Assembly (NCBI RefSeq): GCF_000194605.1
Contig: NC_015321.1
Location: 1,178,001-1,242,000, forward strand
Length of the DNA stretch: 64,000 bases
Direction: 5' to 3'
DNA from: Fluviicola taffensis DSM 16823
GTDB taxonomy: Bacteria > Bacteroidota > Bacteroidia > Flavobacteriales_D > Crocinitomicaceae
Part shown: positions 17,486-28,274 of the stretch, one piece after another
Numbering within the stretch: position 1 is the first letter of the stretch
Layout: each line of letters begins with the position of its first letter
The notes under the pieces: generated by a model
What the model was told of the DNA's origin: nothing
Database searches by the model: none
The model's input: the letters and a program-made list of their open reading frames with translations, nothing else
Made by a program: the position numbers and the translations under genes

Positions 17486-17513
17486 GTAGGCACGCGATGC
17501 CTCGCATGCCTAC
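17486..17513. repeat. REP-like palindrome (diverged)
   Basis: GTAGGCA (17486-17492) pairs with TGCCTAC (17507-17513); the inner stem GCGA/TCGC follows after one mismatch, with loop TGCC. The inner GCGATGCCTCGC is the same as in the hairpin at 55574-55595 beside the REP-type transposase. Confidence 0.55.
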
Positions 17514-17575
17514 TTTCATGTTTCGTGTCTCAACCAATTTTCTGTCATTTCCTTTTCAAAGTCAAATCTACTCCG

Positions 17576-17583
17576 TATCTTTG
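17576..17583 (+). promoter_or_regulatory. -7 box (TATCTTTG) of the metH transcript
   Basis: TATCTTTG lies 18 bases before the SAM riboswitch, placing transcription start just ahead of the aptamer. Confidence 0.55.
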
Positions 17584-17601
17584 CGCCAGATCTTTGATAT
17601 A

Positions 17602-17724
17602 ACTTATGAAGAAAGGTGGAGGGACAGGCCCTATGAAACCTTGGCAACCTGCCAATCCAATTATTTTGGAAAGGAGAAGGTGCCAAATCCGATTCATCAG
17701 CTGAGGCTGAAGGAAGAGATAAGT
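17602..17724 (+). promoter_or_regulatory. SAM-I (S-box) riboswitch controlling split metH
   Basis: The S-box core is plain: P1 ACTTAT (17602-17607) pairs with ATAAGT (17719-17724). Between them are AGAAAGGTGGAGGGAC, GGCCCTATGAAACC, GGCAACC, GGTGCCAAATCC and GGAAGAGATAAG in the right order. SAM binding normally turns such genes off. The 59 bases before the metH ATG contain a small hairpin (17728-17733 with 17742-17747) but no strong terminator, so control of translation is more likely (inference). Confidence 0.93.
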
Positions 17725-17783
17725 ATCAAGTAGTTTTTTGGCTACTTCCCCAACTTCATAGTTAGCAAAGCAACAATAAGGCT

Positions 17784-18791
17784 ATGAAAGACATCAAGCA
17801 ATTACTAAAAGAACGAATCCTCATTCTCGACGGAGCAATGGGAACAATGATTCAACGCTATAATTTGGACGAAGACGACTTCCGAAAAGGATGGTTTGAA
17901 GATCATCCCCACAAATTAAAAGGAGATAACGACCTTTTGGTGTTGACTCGTCCAGATATCATTAAAGAAATTCACGCGCAATATTTAGAAGCTGGGGCCG
18001 ACATTATTGAAACCAACACCTTTGGTGGAACAACTGTTGCTCAAGCCGATTATCACTTGGAGCATGCTGTTTACGACATCAACTACCACGGAGCAAAAAT
18101 AGCCCGTGAAGTATGTGATGAATTCACAGCTAAAGAACCCCATAAACCACGTTTCGTAGCAGGTTCCATGGGACCAACAACAAAACTAGCATCCATGTCT
18201 CCAGATGTAAATGATCCTGGATTTAGAGCAATTACCTTCAACGAATTAGTTGTTTCTTTCAAAGAGCAAGCAACTGGTTTAATGGACGGAGGTGCCGATT
18301 TCTTATTGGTAGAAACAATAACGGATACCTTAAACTCAAAAGCAGCAATGTTTGCCATTGATGAATTGAGTGTGGAACGCGGAATCGAAATTCCCATTAT
18401 GATTTCTGGAACCATTACCGATCAAAGTGGACGAACTTTAACAGGTCAAACGACTGAAGCATTCTTGGTTTCCGTTTCTCACATGCCACTTTTGAGCATT
18501 GGACTAAACTGCGCTTTGGGTGCAGATGCCATGAGACCCTATTTACAAATTTTGTCCAATCAAGCTCCGTTTGCCATAAGCGCTCACCCCAATGCTGGTT
18601 TACCCAATGAATTCGGTCAGTACGATGAAACGGCAGAAATGATGGGAGAGCAAATTGAAGAGTTTTTGCAAGAAGGATTGATCAATATCATTGGTGGTTG
18701 TTGTGGAACAACTCCCGAACATATTCGCAAAATGGCTGAAATTGCCTCAAAGTATTCACCACGAAAAATTAGCGAAACAGCAAACGCATGA
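17784..18791 (+). CDS. metH: Methionine synthase MetH, homocysteine-binding module
   Basis: A 335-residue protein equal to module 1 of cobalamin-dependent MetH. The start [11 protein letters not shown] is typical, and the zinc-binding cysteines are present: C243 in [11 protein letters not shown] and C306-C307 in [10 protein letters not shown]. It binds and activates homocysteine for methylation. The remaining modules are encoded by the next gene, whose ATG overlaps this stop (ATGA at 18788-18791). Clean ends on both sides show a true split rather than a frameshift; split MetH is known in Bacteroidota. The SAM riboswitch lies upstream. Confidence 0.93.
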   Translation: MKDIKQLLKERILILDGAMGTMIQRYNLDEDDFRKGWFEDHPHKLKGDNDLLVLTRPDIIKEIHAQYLEAGADIIETNTFGGTTVAQADYHLEHAVYDINYHGAKIAREVCDEFTAKEPHKPRFVAGSMGPTTKLASMSPDVNDPGFRAITFNELVVSFKEQATGLMDGGADFLLVETITDTLNSKAAMFAIDELSVERGIEIPIMISGTITDQSGRTLTGQTTEAFLVSVSHMPLLSIGLNCALGADAMRPYLQILSNQAPFAISAHPNAGLPNEFGQYDETAEMMGEQIEEFLQEGLINIIGGCCGTTPEHIRKMAEIASKYSPRKISETANA

Positions 18792-21454
18792 ACAATTTAC
18801 GCTTATCCGGCTTAGAAGCAATTACCATAACACCTGAAAGTAACTTTACCAATATTGGTGAGCGAACCAATGTAACTGGTTCGCGTGCTTTCTTGCGCAT
18901 GATCAAAGACAACGATTACGAAGCTGCTTTATCCGTAGCTCGTGAGCAAGTGGAAGGTGGTGCACAAATCATCGACATCAACATGGATGAAGGAATGATC
19001 GATGGCAAGGAGGCGATGGTGAAATTCTTAAACCTCATCGCAGCTGAACCAGATATTTCGAAGGTTCCAATCATGGTAGATAGTTCCAAATGGGAAATTA
19101 TCGAAGCTGGTTTGCAATGTATTCAAGGAAAAGGAATCGTGAACTCTATTTCGTTGAAAGAGGGCGAAGAAAACTTTATCCGTCAAGCAAAATTGATTAA
19201 ACGTTACGGAGCTGCTTCTGTAATTATGGCTTTTGACGAAGATGGTCAGGCAGACAGCTACGAAAGACGTATCGAAATTTGCGAACGTTCGTACCGTATT
19301 TTGGTAGACATCGTAAAATTCGCACCCGAAGACATTATTTTTGACCCCAATATTTTTCCTGTCGCTACGGGAATGGAAGAACACAACAACAATGCGCTAG
19401 ATTTCTTCCGAGCAACCAAATGGATCCGTGAAAACCTTCCCGGAGCGCACGTTTCAGGTGGAGTTTCAAACGTTTCTTTCTCTTTCCGCGGGAATAATCC
19501 TGTACGTGAGGCAATGCACTCCGCATTTTTGTTTCATGCCGTTAAGCACGGAATGGATATGGGAATTGTGAATCCTTCTATGTTGGAAGTTTACTCGGAT
19601 ATTGACAAAGAATTATTGGAACGCGTTGAAGATGTTCTTTTAAATAGAAGAGATGATTCTACAGAGCGACTGTTAGATTTTGCAGAAACATTCAAAGGAG
19701 AAGACAAGAAAAAAGAAGTTGCCTTAGAATGGCGAAATGCTCCAGTGAATGAAAGACTTGCTCATGCATTGGTAAAAGGAATTGTGGATTTCATTGATGA
19801 AGATGTGGAAGAATGTCGTCATCAATTTGAAAGACCAATTCAAGTGATTGAAGGCCCCTTGATGGATGGAATGAACATCGTGGGAGATTTATTTGGAAGC
19901 GGTAAAATGTTCTTGCCTCAGGTTGTAAAATCTGCTCGTGTTATGAAAAAAGCCGTAGCCTATCTCTTGCCGTTTATTGATGCAGCAAAAGATGGAAAAT
20001 CAAGTTCTGCTGGAAAAGTAATTATGGCAACTGTAAAAGGAGACGTTCACGATATTGGAAAAAACATTGTTTCGGTTGTACTTAGTTGCAACAATTACGA
20101 AATTGTAGATCTTGGTGTGATGGTTCCTGCTGAACGAATTATTCAAGCAGCCATTGATGAAAAAGCAGATGTGATTGGATTGAGCGGATTAATTACTCCT
20201 TCATTGGATGAAATGGTTCACATGGCCAAAGAAATGGAACGCGCCAATCTTTCCATTCCATTGTTGATTGGTGGAGCAACGACATCAAAAGTACATACCG
20301 CAGTAAAAATCGAACAAAATTACACCAAAGGACAAACCGTTCATGTATTGGATGCATCACGCTCAGTAACCGTAGTAGAACAATTATTGGGTTATAAAAA
20401 AGAACAATTTGTAAAAGACATACAAGCAGATTATGCACGTCTTCGAGAACACCATGAAAAACACCGTGGGGCAAAACAAGTACTTTCTTATGCAGATGCA
20501 TTGAAAAATAAATTGGTATTGGAATTCAATGGGGAAACAATAAAAAAACCAAAACAATTAGGTGTTCAAGTAATCGAAGAACAAGATTTGGCGCTATTGG
20601 TTCCATATATCGATTGGACTCCTTTCTTCCAAACATGGGAATTACATGGGAAATTTCCACGTATTTTGACAGACGAAGTAGTTGGAAAAGAAGCAACACA
20701 ACTTTATGCCGATGCGCAAGCCATGTTGAAACAAATTGTGGATGAAAAATGGCTCACAGCCAAAGCAGCATTTGGTATTTTCCCAGTAAATAGTATTGAC
20801 GACGATATTGAAATTTATTCAGACGAACAACGTACTTCCGTTTTAGGAATTCAACATTCACTGCGTCAGCAAACCAAAAAAGCAGCAGGACAACCCAATC
20901 TTTCTTTAGCAGATTTCATTGCTCCAAAGGAAAGCGGTTTGATTGATTATTTGGGAGCTTTTGTTGTAACCGCTGGACATGGAATTGAAGAACATGTAAA
21001 ACGTTTCGAAGCAGATCACGACGATTACAATTCCATCATGATAAAAGCGTTAGCAGATCGTTTCGCAGAAGCATTTGCTGAATTTTTACATGCGAAAGTA
21101 AGACGGGAAACTTGGGGTTATGCCAATGATGAAACCTTAGATAACGACGCACTCATTGCTGAAAAATATATAGGAATTCGACCTGCACCTGGTTATCCCG
21201 CTTGTCCAGATCATACAGAAAAACCAAACTTATTCAAATTACTCAACGCAGAAGAATTAAGCGGAGTTTCATTAACAGAAACTTTAGCCATGTGGCCAGC
21301 TGCATCTGTTTCAGGTTGGTATTTTGCACATCCAGATTCAAAATATTTTGGACTTGGCAAAGTAACACTGGATCAGGTAGATAGCATTTCTACCAGAAAA
21401 AACATGGATATAAATCACATGAAACGTTGGCTTTCAAGCAACCTTCTCGATTAA
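18788..21454 (+). CDS. metH: Methionine synthase MetH, folate, cobalamin and reactivation modules
   Basis: An 888-residue protein with three modules in the usual order. Residues about 10-290 are the pterin-binding (methyltetrahydrofolate) TIM barrel ([13 protein letters not shown]). Residues about 310-545 are the cobalamin module with the cap helices and the axial-ligand motif DVHDIG (His421). Residues about 570-888 are the SAM-binding reactivation domain ([15 protein letters not shown]). Together with the preceding gene it makes methionine from homocysteine. The four-base overlap implies translational coupling and one-to-one production of the subunits. Confidence 0.93.
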   Translation: MNNLRLSGLEAITITPESNFTNIGERTNVTGSRAFLRMIKDNDYEAALSVAREQVEGGAQIIDINMDEGMIDGKEAMVKFLNLIAAEPDISKVPIMVDSSKWEIIEAGLQCIQGKGIVNSISLKEGEENFIRQAKLIKRYGAASVIMAFDEDGQADSYERRIEICERSYRILVDIVKFAPEDIIFDPNIFPVATGMEEHNNNALDFFRATKWIRENLPGAHVSGGVSNVSFSFRGNNPVREAMHSAFLFHAVKHGMDMGIVNPSMLEVYSDIDKELLERVEDVLLNRRDDSTERLLDFAETFKGEDKKKEVALEWRNAPVNERLAHALVKGIVDFIDEDVEECRHQFERPIQVIEGPLMDGMNIVGDLFGSGKMFLPQVVKSARVMKKAVAYLLPFIDAAKDGKSSSAGKVIMATVKGDVHDIGKNIVSVVLSCNNYEIVDLGVMVPAERIIQAAIDEKADVIGLSGLITPSLDEMVHMAKEMERANLSIPLLIGGATTSKVHTAVKIEQNYTKGQTVHVLDASRSVTVVEQLLGYKKEQFVKDIQADYARLREHHEKHRGAKQVLSYADALKNKLVLEFNGETIKKPKQLGVQVIEEQDLALLVPYIDWTPFFQTWELHGKFPRILTDEVVGKEATQLYADAQAMLKQIVDEKWLTAKAAFGIFPVNSIDDDIEIYSDEQRTSVLGIQHSLRQQTKKAAGQPNLSLADFIAPKESGLIDYLGAFVVTAGHGIEEHVKRFEADHDDYNSIMIKALADRFAEAFAEFLHAKVRRETWGYANDETLDNDALIAEKYIGIRPAPGYPACPDHTEKPNLFKLLNAEELSGVSLTETLAMWPAASVSGWYFAHPDSKYFGLGKVTLDQVDSISTRKNMDINHMKRWLSSNLLD

Positions 21455-21564
21455 ATTTGCATCTTTACATAGAAGATTAACGACTTAATTAGCTTATTGT
21501 TAATAACTTAACGCTTCGCTAACATTAATCTCACATTGTTGTTAACCTTGAAACTATACTAAGT

Positions 21565-24500
21565 ATGCGTTTAGTGCTTTTATTCCTAGTCATTTCCACT
21601 TTTGGATTTTCTCAAACACCACCAACAGCTCAATTTACGGCATCGCCATTGATTGTTTGTTTGGAGGAAAACATTCATTTCACTAGCCAATCAACGGCTG
21701 GTAGCTCACCAATCACTTCCTATTCTTGGGATTTTGGAGACGGAAATGCATCAACTACTCAAAATCCAAACCACGTCTATAGCGCGCCAGGAACTTATAC
21801 TGTAACATTAACAGTGCAAGCTTCCAATGGTCAGGCCGATTTCGAATTGAAGGCTGCGTATGTGAAAGTAAATCCAAAACCAACCCCAAACTTCACGCTA
21901 ACACCAAATGGTTGTAGCTTGCCAGTAAGTGTTAGTTTCTCCAATACAACAACTGGAGCCTCTTCTTACGCTTGGAACTTTGGAAATACGCAAACTTCTA
22001 CTTTACAAAATCCTCCTGCTGTTAACTACACCACTGCTGGAACATACAATGCAACATTAATTGCTACCAATAGTTTTGGATGTAAGGATACAATTGTAAA
22101 ACCGATTGTGATTTCTAATTTTCAAGCTGGAATAACTGCACCTGCAACTGCTTGTCAGAACACACCAGTTTCAATTACAAATAGCTCTACGGTTGGATCA
22201 AACACTTGGAACTGGTCTTTTCCTGGTGGCTCTCCTACTACTTCTACCTCCCAAAACAACACGATTGTGTACTCAACTCCGGGAACTTACACCATTAGTT
22301 TAACGACTCAAAATACAAGTCTTGGATGCTCAGGCTCAACCACCAAACAAATAACGATATTGCCAAGACCAGTTCCTTCTTTCACGGCCAACCCAACAAC
22401 AGGTTGTGCGCCACAAGGAGTTACTTTCACCAATACAAGTCCCAGTGGAACGAACTTTCAATGGACATTCGGAGATGGCTCCACTTTCACTGGACAAAAC
22501 CCACCGATTCATACGTATCAAAACAATGGAACTTTTAACGTAACATTGACAATGACTGGAGCAAATGGCTGTCCAGGTTCAATTAGCTTAAATGCAGTTA
22601 CGCTTACTCCTCCGGTTGCAGGTTTCACCAGCACAGACACTGCAGGTTGCGATCCGCTCACCGTTACTTTTATAGATACTTCATCAGCAAGTATTCCAAT
22701 TACAAGCTGGTTATGGACTTTTGGAGATGGAACTACTTTTAATGGGCAAAATCCACCACCTCATATTTACAACTTGGGTGTTTACACTGTTTCGTTGACA
22801 ATCACTACTCAAACGGGCTGTCAAGGAACAATGACTATTCCGGCTTATATTGAAGTAGGAAAAGTAGACTTAGTAAATTTCACTATCGATCAAACGCCAG
22901 AATGTGCGAAGCGATCCATCCATTTTGAAAATCAGTCGGTTGTTTTAACTCCTCATACTTCTGATGAAGTTACTTATCACTGGGATTTTGGCGATGGTGG
23001 AACTTCGGATCAAGAAAGTCCGGATTACTCCTATTCTCAAGATACTGGATTCTTTGACGTGAGGTTGATTGTAACCTTCAGAGGATGTAGCGATACGTTA
23101 ATCATGCCAAATGCAGTTTATATCAAAGCACCTATCAGCTTATTTTCACCTGCTCAAACCTTATATTGTAATCCAAATAGCCTACCTGTCAATGTAGTTG
23201 TAAATGATCAATCAAAAATTGGAGCAATCCCAGATGATTGTTCGATGATATGGCGTTGGGGAGATGGTACAACTACCAGTTTTGACGATCCTGATTTTGA
23301 TGATGCAAATTTAGGATCTACCAATCACAATTATTCCAATTATGGAACGTACACCATTAAGCAAGTGATTCACAATTTCACTACTGGATGTTCTGATAGT
23401 ACTACTCAAATCATTCACATTTCGAGAACGGATGCTGTTATCGCAGGAATTTCTAATGATAGTGTTTGTGTAAATTCACCCATTTCACTTTTAGATAATT
23501 CCACATCATCTCATCCTTTTGGAACGTACTCTTGGAACATGGGTAATGGACAAACAATTACAGGTGCGAATCCAAGCTACTCCTATCCGAGTTTTGGAAC
23601 CTTTGCAATTACTTTAACAGCAACGAATAGCGTTGGCTGTGCAGACAATGCTGTATTTAGTCCAATGACCGCATTAGCCCTTCCAATGGCACAAGTAACA
23701 CCCAATGATAATGCAGGTTGCGCACCCTTTGTAGTGACATTTAGTAATGGCTCAAGTCTCCAAAACAATGGGGTTAATTTAGCATCTTTCTTGTTTACAT
23801 TTAATGATAACAATACAACTCAATCTACTACAAATGTTGGAACAACAGTAAATCACACCTACAATACCGAAGGAACATTTACTGTTACATTGGTTGCTAC
23901 AGATCAATTCGGGTGTATTTCTGCTCCAGCAACTACTTCTGTTTCCATCACAAAGCCAACGGCACTTTTCACCATTGATCCTGTAGTTTGTAATTTGGAA
24001 AATGTAAGTACCGTTAATGCTTCTTCTGGATTAGCGCCTGTAACTTACCAATGGTTTGTTGATGGATCGCAAGTAGGGACAGGAACCGATTATGCCCATG
24101 CATACAATGAACCTTTAAATGCTTCAACAGATCATTTTACACACGGATACGTTTTGATAGCAACAGATGCAAATGGATGTAAAGACACACTTTCATCCAC
24201 TTTAACGGTTTCAACTCCTGTTTCAATTCCAAATTACACTTTTAGTGGAGCAGCAACAAACGCAAATGGAGACTATTTATGCCCACCAGTATTCGCTGCA
24301 TTGACCGATCAATCATTATCATACGGAACCATATCAAATTACAGTTGGCTATTTGGAGACGGAAAAACTTCTGTATTAGAAAACCCGAACAATACCTATG
24401 TATTTCCTGGAACCTACAGTTTGAGTTTATCAATCACGGATGAATTTGGTTGTACATCTGATACAACTTATATTGACTATCTAACCATTTTCGGACCAGT

Positions 24501-25281
24501 TGCAAATCCTTCGTGGACACAAAATGCAGGTGGCTGCGGTCAAACTGTAGTATTCGATATCGGAGCAACTAGTTTCTTAGAAACCATCGTTTGGAATACG
24601 GGAGATGGCACACTCGTAAATGATTCAACAAACTTCACGTATAGCTATCACGATGTAAACACCTTCAATCCAACACTCACAGTAACAGATAGTAATAATT
24701 GTGAAGTGATTTACCCAATGAATCCAATTACAATTCCTGACGTTGGCTTAAACGCTTATTACGAAGTGTATCCTCCAATAATTGATTTAGGAACTACCGT
24801 TGAATTCGACGATCAATCGACCTCAGCTTCTGGAATTGTTGAATGGACATGGAATATGAATCCAAATCCGCAAATTGTTAATAATACGGGAGCATCTGTT
24901 ACAACGAATTATTATTCTCCAGGAACATATACTGTGACCCTAATTGTTCAAGATGTGAATGGTTGTTTTGATACATACACCTCCTCCGTAAATGTTGTAG
25001 GAGATTTTGAAATGCCAAATATCATCACTCCAAATGGGGATGCGACAAATGAATATTTTTCATTCAAATACGACATTTTCAAGTCATTTGACATCGTTAT
25101 CTTAAACCGTTGGGGAAATGTTGTTCACGAAGGTAAAAATCAAACCACAGGGTACTTTTGGGATGGGAAAACACAGAGTGGACAAATTTGCAGCGAAGGA
25201 GTTTACTTTTACAAATTAAATGGCATTTTAAAAGACAATTCTAATATCCAAAAAACAGGATTTGTTACATTAATTCGATAA
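21565..25281 (+). CDS. Multi-PKD-domain surface protein with T9SS type B sorting domain
   Basis: A 1238-residue secreted protein. After a signal peptide (about 1-17) come about a dozen PKD-like beta-sandwich repeats, shown by repeated YSWDFGDG-type motifs and TYTVTLT strands. The last 90 residues (from MPNIITPNGDATNEYFSF to the end KTGFVTLIR) are the gliding-motility-type C-terminal domain, the type B signal for the type IX secretion system. Such proteins are exported to the cell surface or medium, where PKD arrays serve as adhesion or spacer modules. No catalytic domain is seen. Monocistronic, with a terminator after it. Confidence 0.9.
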   Translation: MRLVLLFLVISTFGFSQTPPTAQFTASPLIVCLEENIHFTSQSTAGSSPITSYSWDFGDGNASTTQNPNHVYSAPGTYTVTLTVQASNGQADFELKAAYVKVNPKPTPNFTLTPNGCSLPVSVSFSNTTTGASSYAWNFGNTQTSTLQNPPAVNYTTAGTYNATLIATNSFGCKDTIVKPIVISNFQAGITAPATACQNTPVSITNSSTVGSNTWNWSFPGGSPTTSTSQNNTIVYSTPGTYTISLTTQNTSLGCSGSTTKQITILPRPVPSFTANPTTGCAPQGVTFTNTSPSGTNFQWTFGDGSTFTGQNPPIHTYQNNGTFNVTLTMTGANGCPGSISLNAVTLTPPVAGFTSTDTAGCDPLTVTFIDTSSASIPITSWLWTFGDGTTFNGQNPPPHIYNLGVYTVSLTITTQTGCQGTMTIPAYIEVGKVDLVNFTIDQTPECAKRSIHFENQSVVLTPHTSDEVTYHWDFGDGGTSDQESPDYSYSQDTGFFDVRLIVTFRGCSDTLIMPNAVYIKAPISLFSPAQTLYCNPNSLPVNVVVNDQSKIGAIPDDCSMIWRWGDGTTTSFDDPDFDDANLGSTNHNYSNYGTYTIKQVIHNFTTGCSDSTTQIIHISRTDAVIAGISNDSVCVNSPISLLDNSTSSHPFGTYSWNMGNGQTITGANPSYSYPSFGTFAITLTATNSVGCADNAVFSPMTALALPMAQVTPNDNAGCAPFVVTFSNGSSLQNNGVNLASFLFTFNDNNTTQSTTNVGTTVNHTYNTEGTFTVTLVATDQFGCISAPATTSVSITKPTALFTIDPVVCNLENVSTVNASSGLAPVTYQWFVDGSQVGTGTDYAHAYNEPLNASTDHFTHGYVLIATDANGCKDTLSSTLTVSTPVSIPNYTFSGAATNANGDYLCPPVFAALTDQSLSYGTISNYSWLFGDGKTSVLENPNNTYVFPGTYSLSLSITDEFGCTSDTTYIDYLTIFGPVANPSWTQNAGGCGQTVVFDIGATSFLETIVWNTGDGTLVNDSTNFTYSYHDVNTFNPTLTVTDSNNCEVIYPMNPITIPDVGLNAYYEVYPPIIDLGTTVEFDDQSTSASGIVEWTWNMNPNPQIVNNTGASVTTNYYSPGTYTVTLIVQDVNGCFDTYTSSVNVVGDFEMPNIITPNGDATNEYFSFKYDIFKSFDIVILNRWGNVVHEGKNQTTGYFWDGKTQSGQICSEGVYFYKLNGILKDNSNIQKTGFVTLIR

Positions 25282-25318
25282 CTGGTTTCCGCTGAATTGG
25301 TAGAAATGGGTGAAAAAC

Positions 25319-25345
25319 AAAAAGCAGTCATTGCTGACTGCTTTT
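25319..25345 (+). terminator. Terminator after the PKD protein gene
   Basis: AAAAGCAGTCA (25320-25330) pairs with TGACTGCTTTT (25335-25345), four-base loop, flanked by A and T runs. Confidence 0.85.
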
Positions 25346-25672
25346 CGTTAACCTAACCTAACCACTATTCACTGAATCAGAAACTGAAGATATCAGCTCC
25401 TTTTCGTGTACAAAGATGCTCATATAATTAGGTTAATCAAAATACTATTTTGATTAAAACACACCCAACTTGAAAATTAACCTTATATTATGAAACTAAA
25501 AATGATCCATTTATCGTCAAAAACGATACATTCACGACTTATTTAAGCACATTTATCCTTCTAAACTCTTGGATTCCTAAATAATTTTCCATGGTAAATT
25601 TTTAACAAAAAAGTACCTAAAATTGAAATTTTCACGTGTTCAAATATCTTTTATGTGAATGGCTGATTTTTA
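25346..25672. other. AT-rich intergenic region
   Basis: No ORF, RNA or repeat is recognisable here. Confidence 0.5.
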
Positions 25673-25680
25673 TAACTTTG
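25673..25680 (+). promoter_or_regulatory. -7 box (TAACTTTG) for rnhA, leaderless-type spacing
   Basis: TAACTTTG ends four bases before the GTG start of rnhA. The leader would be absent or almost so. Confidence 0.6.
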
Positions 25681-25684
25681 TAAA

Positions 25685-26158
25685 GTGTCAGCATTTATAG
25701 AAATATATACAGATGGTTCGTCTCGTGGTAATCCTGGACCAGGAGGTTATGGAGTAATTTTAAAATACAAATCTTCCCTAAAAGAACTTTCACAAGGATT
25801 TCGACTAACTACAAATAATCGAATGGAGCTTATTGCTGTCATAATAGCCTTGGAAAGCCTTAAAACCACTAGTATTCCTATCAAAGTATATTCTGATTCA
25901 AAATATGTAATCGACTCCATCCAAAAAAGATGGGTAAATAGCTGGCAATCAAAAGGTTTTGCGAAAAAGAAAAACAAAGATCTATGGATGCGTTACTTGA
26001 AGATTGAAAAGCAGTTTCAGATTGAATTCATTTGGGTAAGAGGCCATAATGGACATCCCGAAAATGAACGATGTGATATTTTAGCCGTTGAAGCTGCTTT
26101 GGGTAAAAATCTCATTGTCGATACTTACTTTGAAGAAGTTCAACAACACGAAGATTAG
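25685..26158 (+). CDS. rnhA: Ribonuclease HI
   Basis: A 157-residue enzyme that cuts the RNA strand of RNA-DNA hybrids. The acidic active-site residues are visible: D10 in IYTDGSSRGNPGPGG, E48 in NNRMEL, D71 in VYSDSKYV, and the Asp in ERCDILA. The GTG at 25685 is chosen because no in-frame ATG precedes the first catalytic Asp. It overlaps the convergent gene on the other strand by four bases. Confidence 0.95.
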   Translation: MSAFIEIYTDGSSRGNPGPGGYGVILKYKSSLKELSQGFRLTTNNRMELIAVIIALESLKTTSIPIKVYSDSKYVIDSIQKRWVNSWQSKGFAKKKNKDLWMRYLKIEKQFQIEFIWVRGHNGHPENERCDILAVEAALGKNLIVDTYFEEVQQHED

Positions 26159-26826
26159 TTCGTTAGAAAACAAGATTTCACGAAAGTATATACCAAAGGA
26201 TGTGGCAACTCTCGTGTTGAACTAATTTGGGGACAAAAACCACAAGCCAGAAAGAATTTTCGATTTTTTAAACTGATTATTTCAGGTTCTTCAAATTGAT
26301 TGTATGCCTCAATATCCAAATCTGATTCTATCAAACTTCCAATTAACTGAGGATATAAGCTATATCTTGTTGCTGTAAGTTCTTCTGGATTTCTAGTTTC
26401 GTACAAATGAATTAATTCAGGTGAATTAGGAATAACAAATACACGCTCAAAATGATTTCCGTCTACCAGGTTATCAGAAATCAACTTCTCTCCATTTGCA
26501 CTTAGATTATTGCGGTGAATCAACACATCAATCAATGCTTTATAACCTTCCCCAGTAATAAAAACTGGGGCATCTTGTTGCAACAATAAATCTACAACAC
26601 CATTCAAATAGAACAAATTAAGATAAGGACCAGGGGCAAACCAAAAGCCATCATAATTAGACAATTGCTGAGCCTTCATGTTGATGACCTCATTAATCTT
26701 AATCCAATAATAGGAAAGCTCCACTTCTAAGAAGCGACCTGCATGATCGAGCGCCATATTAGTGGCATGATGAGTATTGAAGGTAAAATTAAAATCTCCA
26801 ATAATTCCAATCTTCAGTTGTTGCAT
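26155..26826 (-). CDS. CTP-synthase-C-terminal-like amidotransferase-fold protein, nucleophile lost
   Basis: A 223-residue cytoplasmic protein that resembles the stand-alone family related to the glutaminase domain of CTP synthase: IGIIGDFN...HHATNMALDHA at the start, YDGFWFAPGPYLNLF in the middle, HPLVYTFVKS at the end. Where that family has a G-x-C-G-G-F-Q elbow, this protein reads F-I-T-G-E-G-Y-K, so the Cys nucleophile is missing. It is therefore unlikely to be an active glutaminase; a binding role is possible. Assignment is by motif pattern only. Confidence 0.5.
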   Translation of the reverse strand: MQQLKIGIIGDFNFTFNTHHATNMALDHAGRFLEVELSYYWIKINEVINMKAQQLSNYDGFWFAPGPYLNLFYLNGVVDLLLQQDAPVFITGEGYKALIDVLIHRNNLSANGEKLISDNLVDGNHFERVFVIPNSPELIHLYETRNPEELTATRYSLYPQLIGSLIESDLDIEAYNQFEEPEIISLKNRKFFLACGFCPQISSTRELPHPLVYTFVKSCFLTN

Positions 26827-26841
26827 AAAAACTTTAATCTA

Positions 26842-26874
26842 AAAAGCCATTAGTTAGTTGACTAATGGCTTTTC
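26842..26874 (-). terminator. Terminator after the 214-residue lipoprotein gene
   Basis: AAAAGCCATTAG pairs with CTAATGGCTTTT (12 bp) with an eight-base loop, then a U-run on the minus strand. It also separates this gene from the amidotransferase-like gene. Confidence 0.85.
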
Positions 26875-26885
26875 TTAATGAGTTA

Positions 26886-27530
26886 TTAACGTTGGAACCA
26901 ACCTTTAAAAACCGCGTTTTGAATCGGTAATGAGAGCGTTATCGAATCATTCGGATCAGGAGTGGATACATCAAGTATATCTCGATATACGATACAATTA
27001 AACGTACATGTAAATTTCGAATAGTCACCCGATCCGTCAGATTCTTGAACAATCCCTGTAAAAATAGCATCTTGAGGTGTAGACGTCTCATCAGATTTCC
27101 AAACTCCCCCGTTACCATCTCTATAAGTAACGTCAAATCCATTTGTCCCATTATCTGAATAGGTTGGTGTAGTCGTTGAAGTAAAGAAAGTATTAAAAAC
27201 GCTTAAGCTTGGATCTCCTCCTGAAGATCCTCCATCAAACAATGCAGCTCCAAGTCCAATTCTAATAGAAAGTAAATCCTCTGGAGATTTCATATCAGCA
27301 AAATAAGTTGCTCGTGAAGGCGTAGGAGAAGGTAAAATATATTTGCTTTTAGAAACATCTAAATAATACCCACCTACATTTTGAGTCAATTCTACTTGCG
27401 TTCCATTGATAAGACCAATAAAACTTGATTCCAAATCGACCCTCGGTGTTGGCGCTGGAATAATTTCATGCTTTGGACAACCCGCTAAAAACAAGGATCC
27501 AAATGCAAATAAGGCGATAATTTTTTTCAT
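26886..27530 (-). CDS. Lipoprotein of unknown function
   Basis: A 214-residue protein with a lipoprotein signal (MKKIIALFAFGSLFLAGC, Cys18). The mature part is rich in Gly, Ser, Thr and Asp and predicted mostly beta. It has two Cys close together (CTFNC) near residue 180. No family recognised. Single gene with its own terminator. Confidence 0.65.
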   Translation of the reverse strand: MKKIIALFAFGSLFLAGCPKHEIIPAPTPRVDLESSFIGLINGTQVELTQNVGGYYLDVSKSKYILPSPTPSRATYFADMKSPEDLLSIRIGLGAALFDGGSSGGDPSLSVFNTFFTSTTTPTYSDNGTNGFDVTYRDGNGGVWKSDETSTPQDAIFTGIVQESDGSGDYSKFTCTFNCIVYRDILDVSTPDPNDSITLSLPIQNAVFKGWFQR

Positions 27531-27757
27531 AGATACTATTTTTCAAACCAAATGGGTCTCTAGAACCCGAATCGAAAATAATATAATTTTCTAGATAAAA
27601 AAAATTTGAAAAATAGTTTGATGATTATCAACTGTCTGAATAGGAATCTAAACCCCAACTCATTTTGTTACAATTCATCAACCTGGGTAATGAAGGTGGT
27701 TGGTTTTTAACTGAAAAATTCATTTTTGAAAATAAAAATGACTAAAAATAAAAACTA

Positions 27758-28075
27758 TTAAGCGCGCAATAATTTGTTCTCCTTCGGTAACGAAAGCAAG
27801 GGTAAAAAACAAGGATGCTCTTCTTTTGAAAGATCCATCGTATACACATAATCATCTGGTCCAAACTGAATAAAATCCATGTCATTCTCCATGTCAATTT
27901 CAAATCCACGAACTTCCAATTCACACAATAATTGATTGAAAGCTGACATACTTAAAAAGACCTCCGTATCATAAGATTCCTTATTTTCGAAAATTCTACA
28001 CGTCAATTGCACTTCGGAAGAATTGCTTTCTAATTGGATGCGGTTTATTAATACACTGTCAAATAAAGTTTTCAT
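27758..28075 (-). CDS. Hypothetical 105-residue acidic protein
   Basis: A small, soluble, acidic protein without signal peptide or TM segment. It has an alpha/beta pattern with a conserved-looking centre (SMSAFNQLLCELEVRGFEIDMENDMDFIQFG, split here only for description at residues 42-72). No family recognised. Divergent from the aminopeptidase gene. Confidence 0.55.
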   Translation of the reverse strand: MKTLFDSVLINRIQLESNSSEVQLTCRIFENKESYDTEVFLSMSAFNQLLCELEVRGFEIDMENDMDFIQFGPDDYVYTMDLSKEEHPCFLPLLSLPKENKLLRA

Positions 28076-28274
28076 ATCATTGATTTTGATGATACAAATT
28101 TGCAGTCAGTAGTTCGTAAAGTACTTACGACCTACTCGATCCAGATGAAAATTTAAAAAAAGAAGTTAAAAAGACATGGAACGGAGACCGAGAGTAGTAT
28201 TTTATTTTCACCTCCTCCTTTTCACTTTCACCTTCTTTTTCGTAATTTCACAACACCTTATAGATTTAAAGAAC

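Noticed and set aside
18788-18791. MetH split considered as a frameshift or sequencing error
   Set aside because: The two halves end and begin cleanly at a module boundary with an ATGA overlap, and split MetH is known in this phylum.
28176-28274. N-terminal extension of the aminopeptidase as a signal peptide
   Set aside because: The ATG at 28275 gives the normal family length and start; the hydrophobic stretch upstream is preceded by a charged start with no family support.
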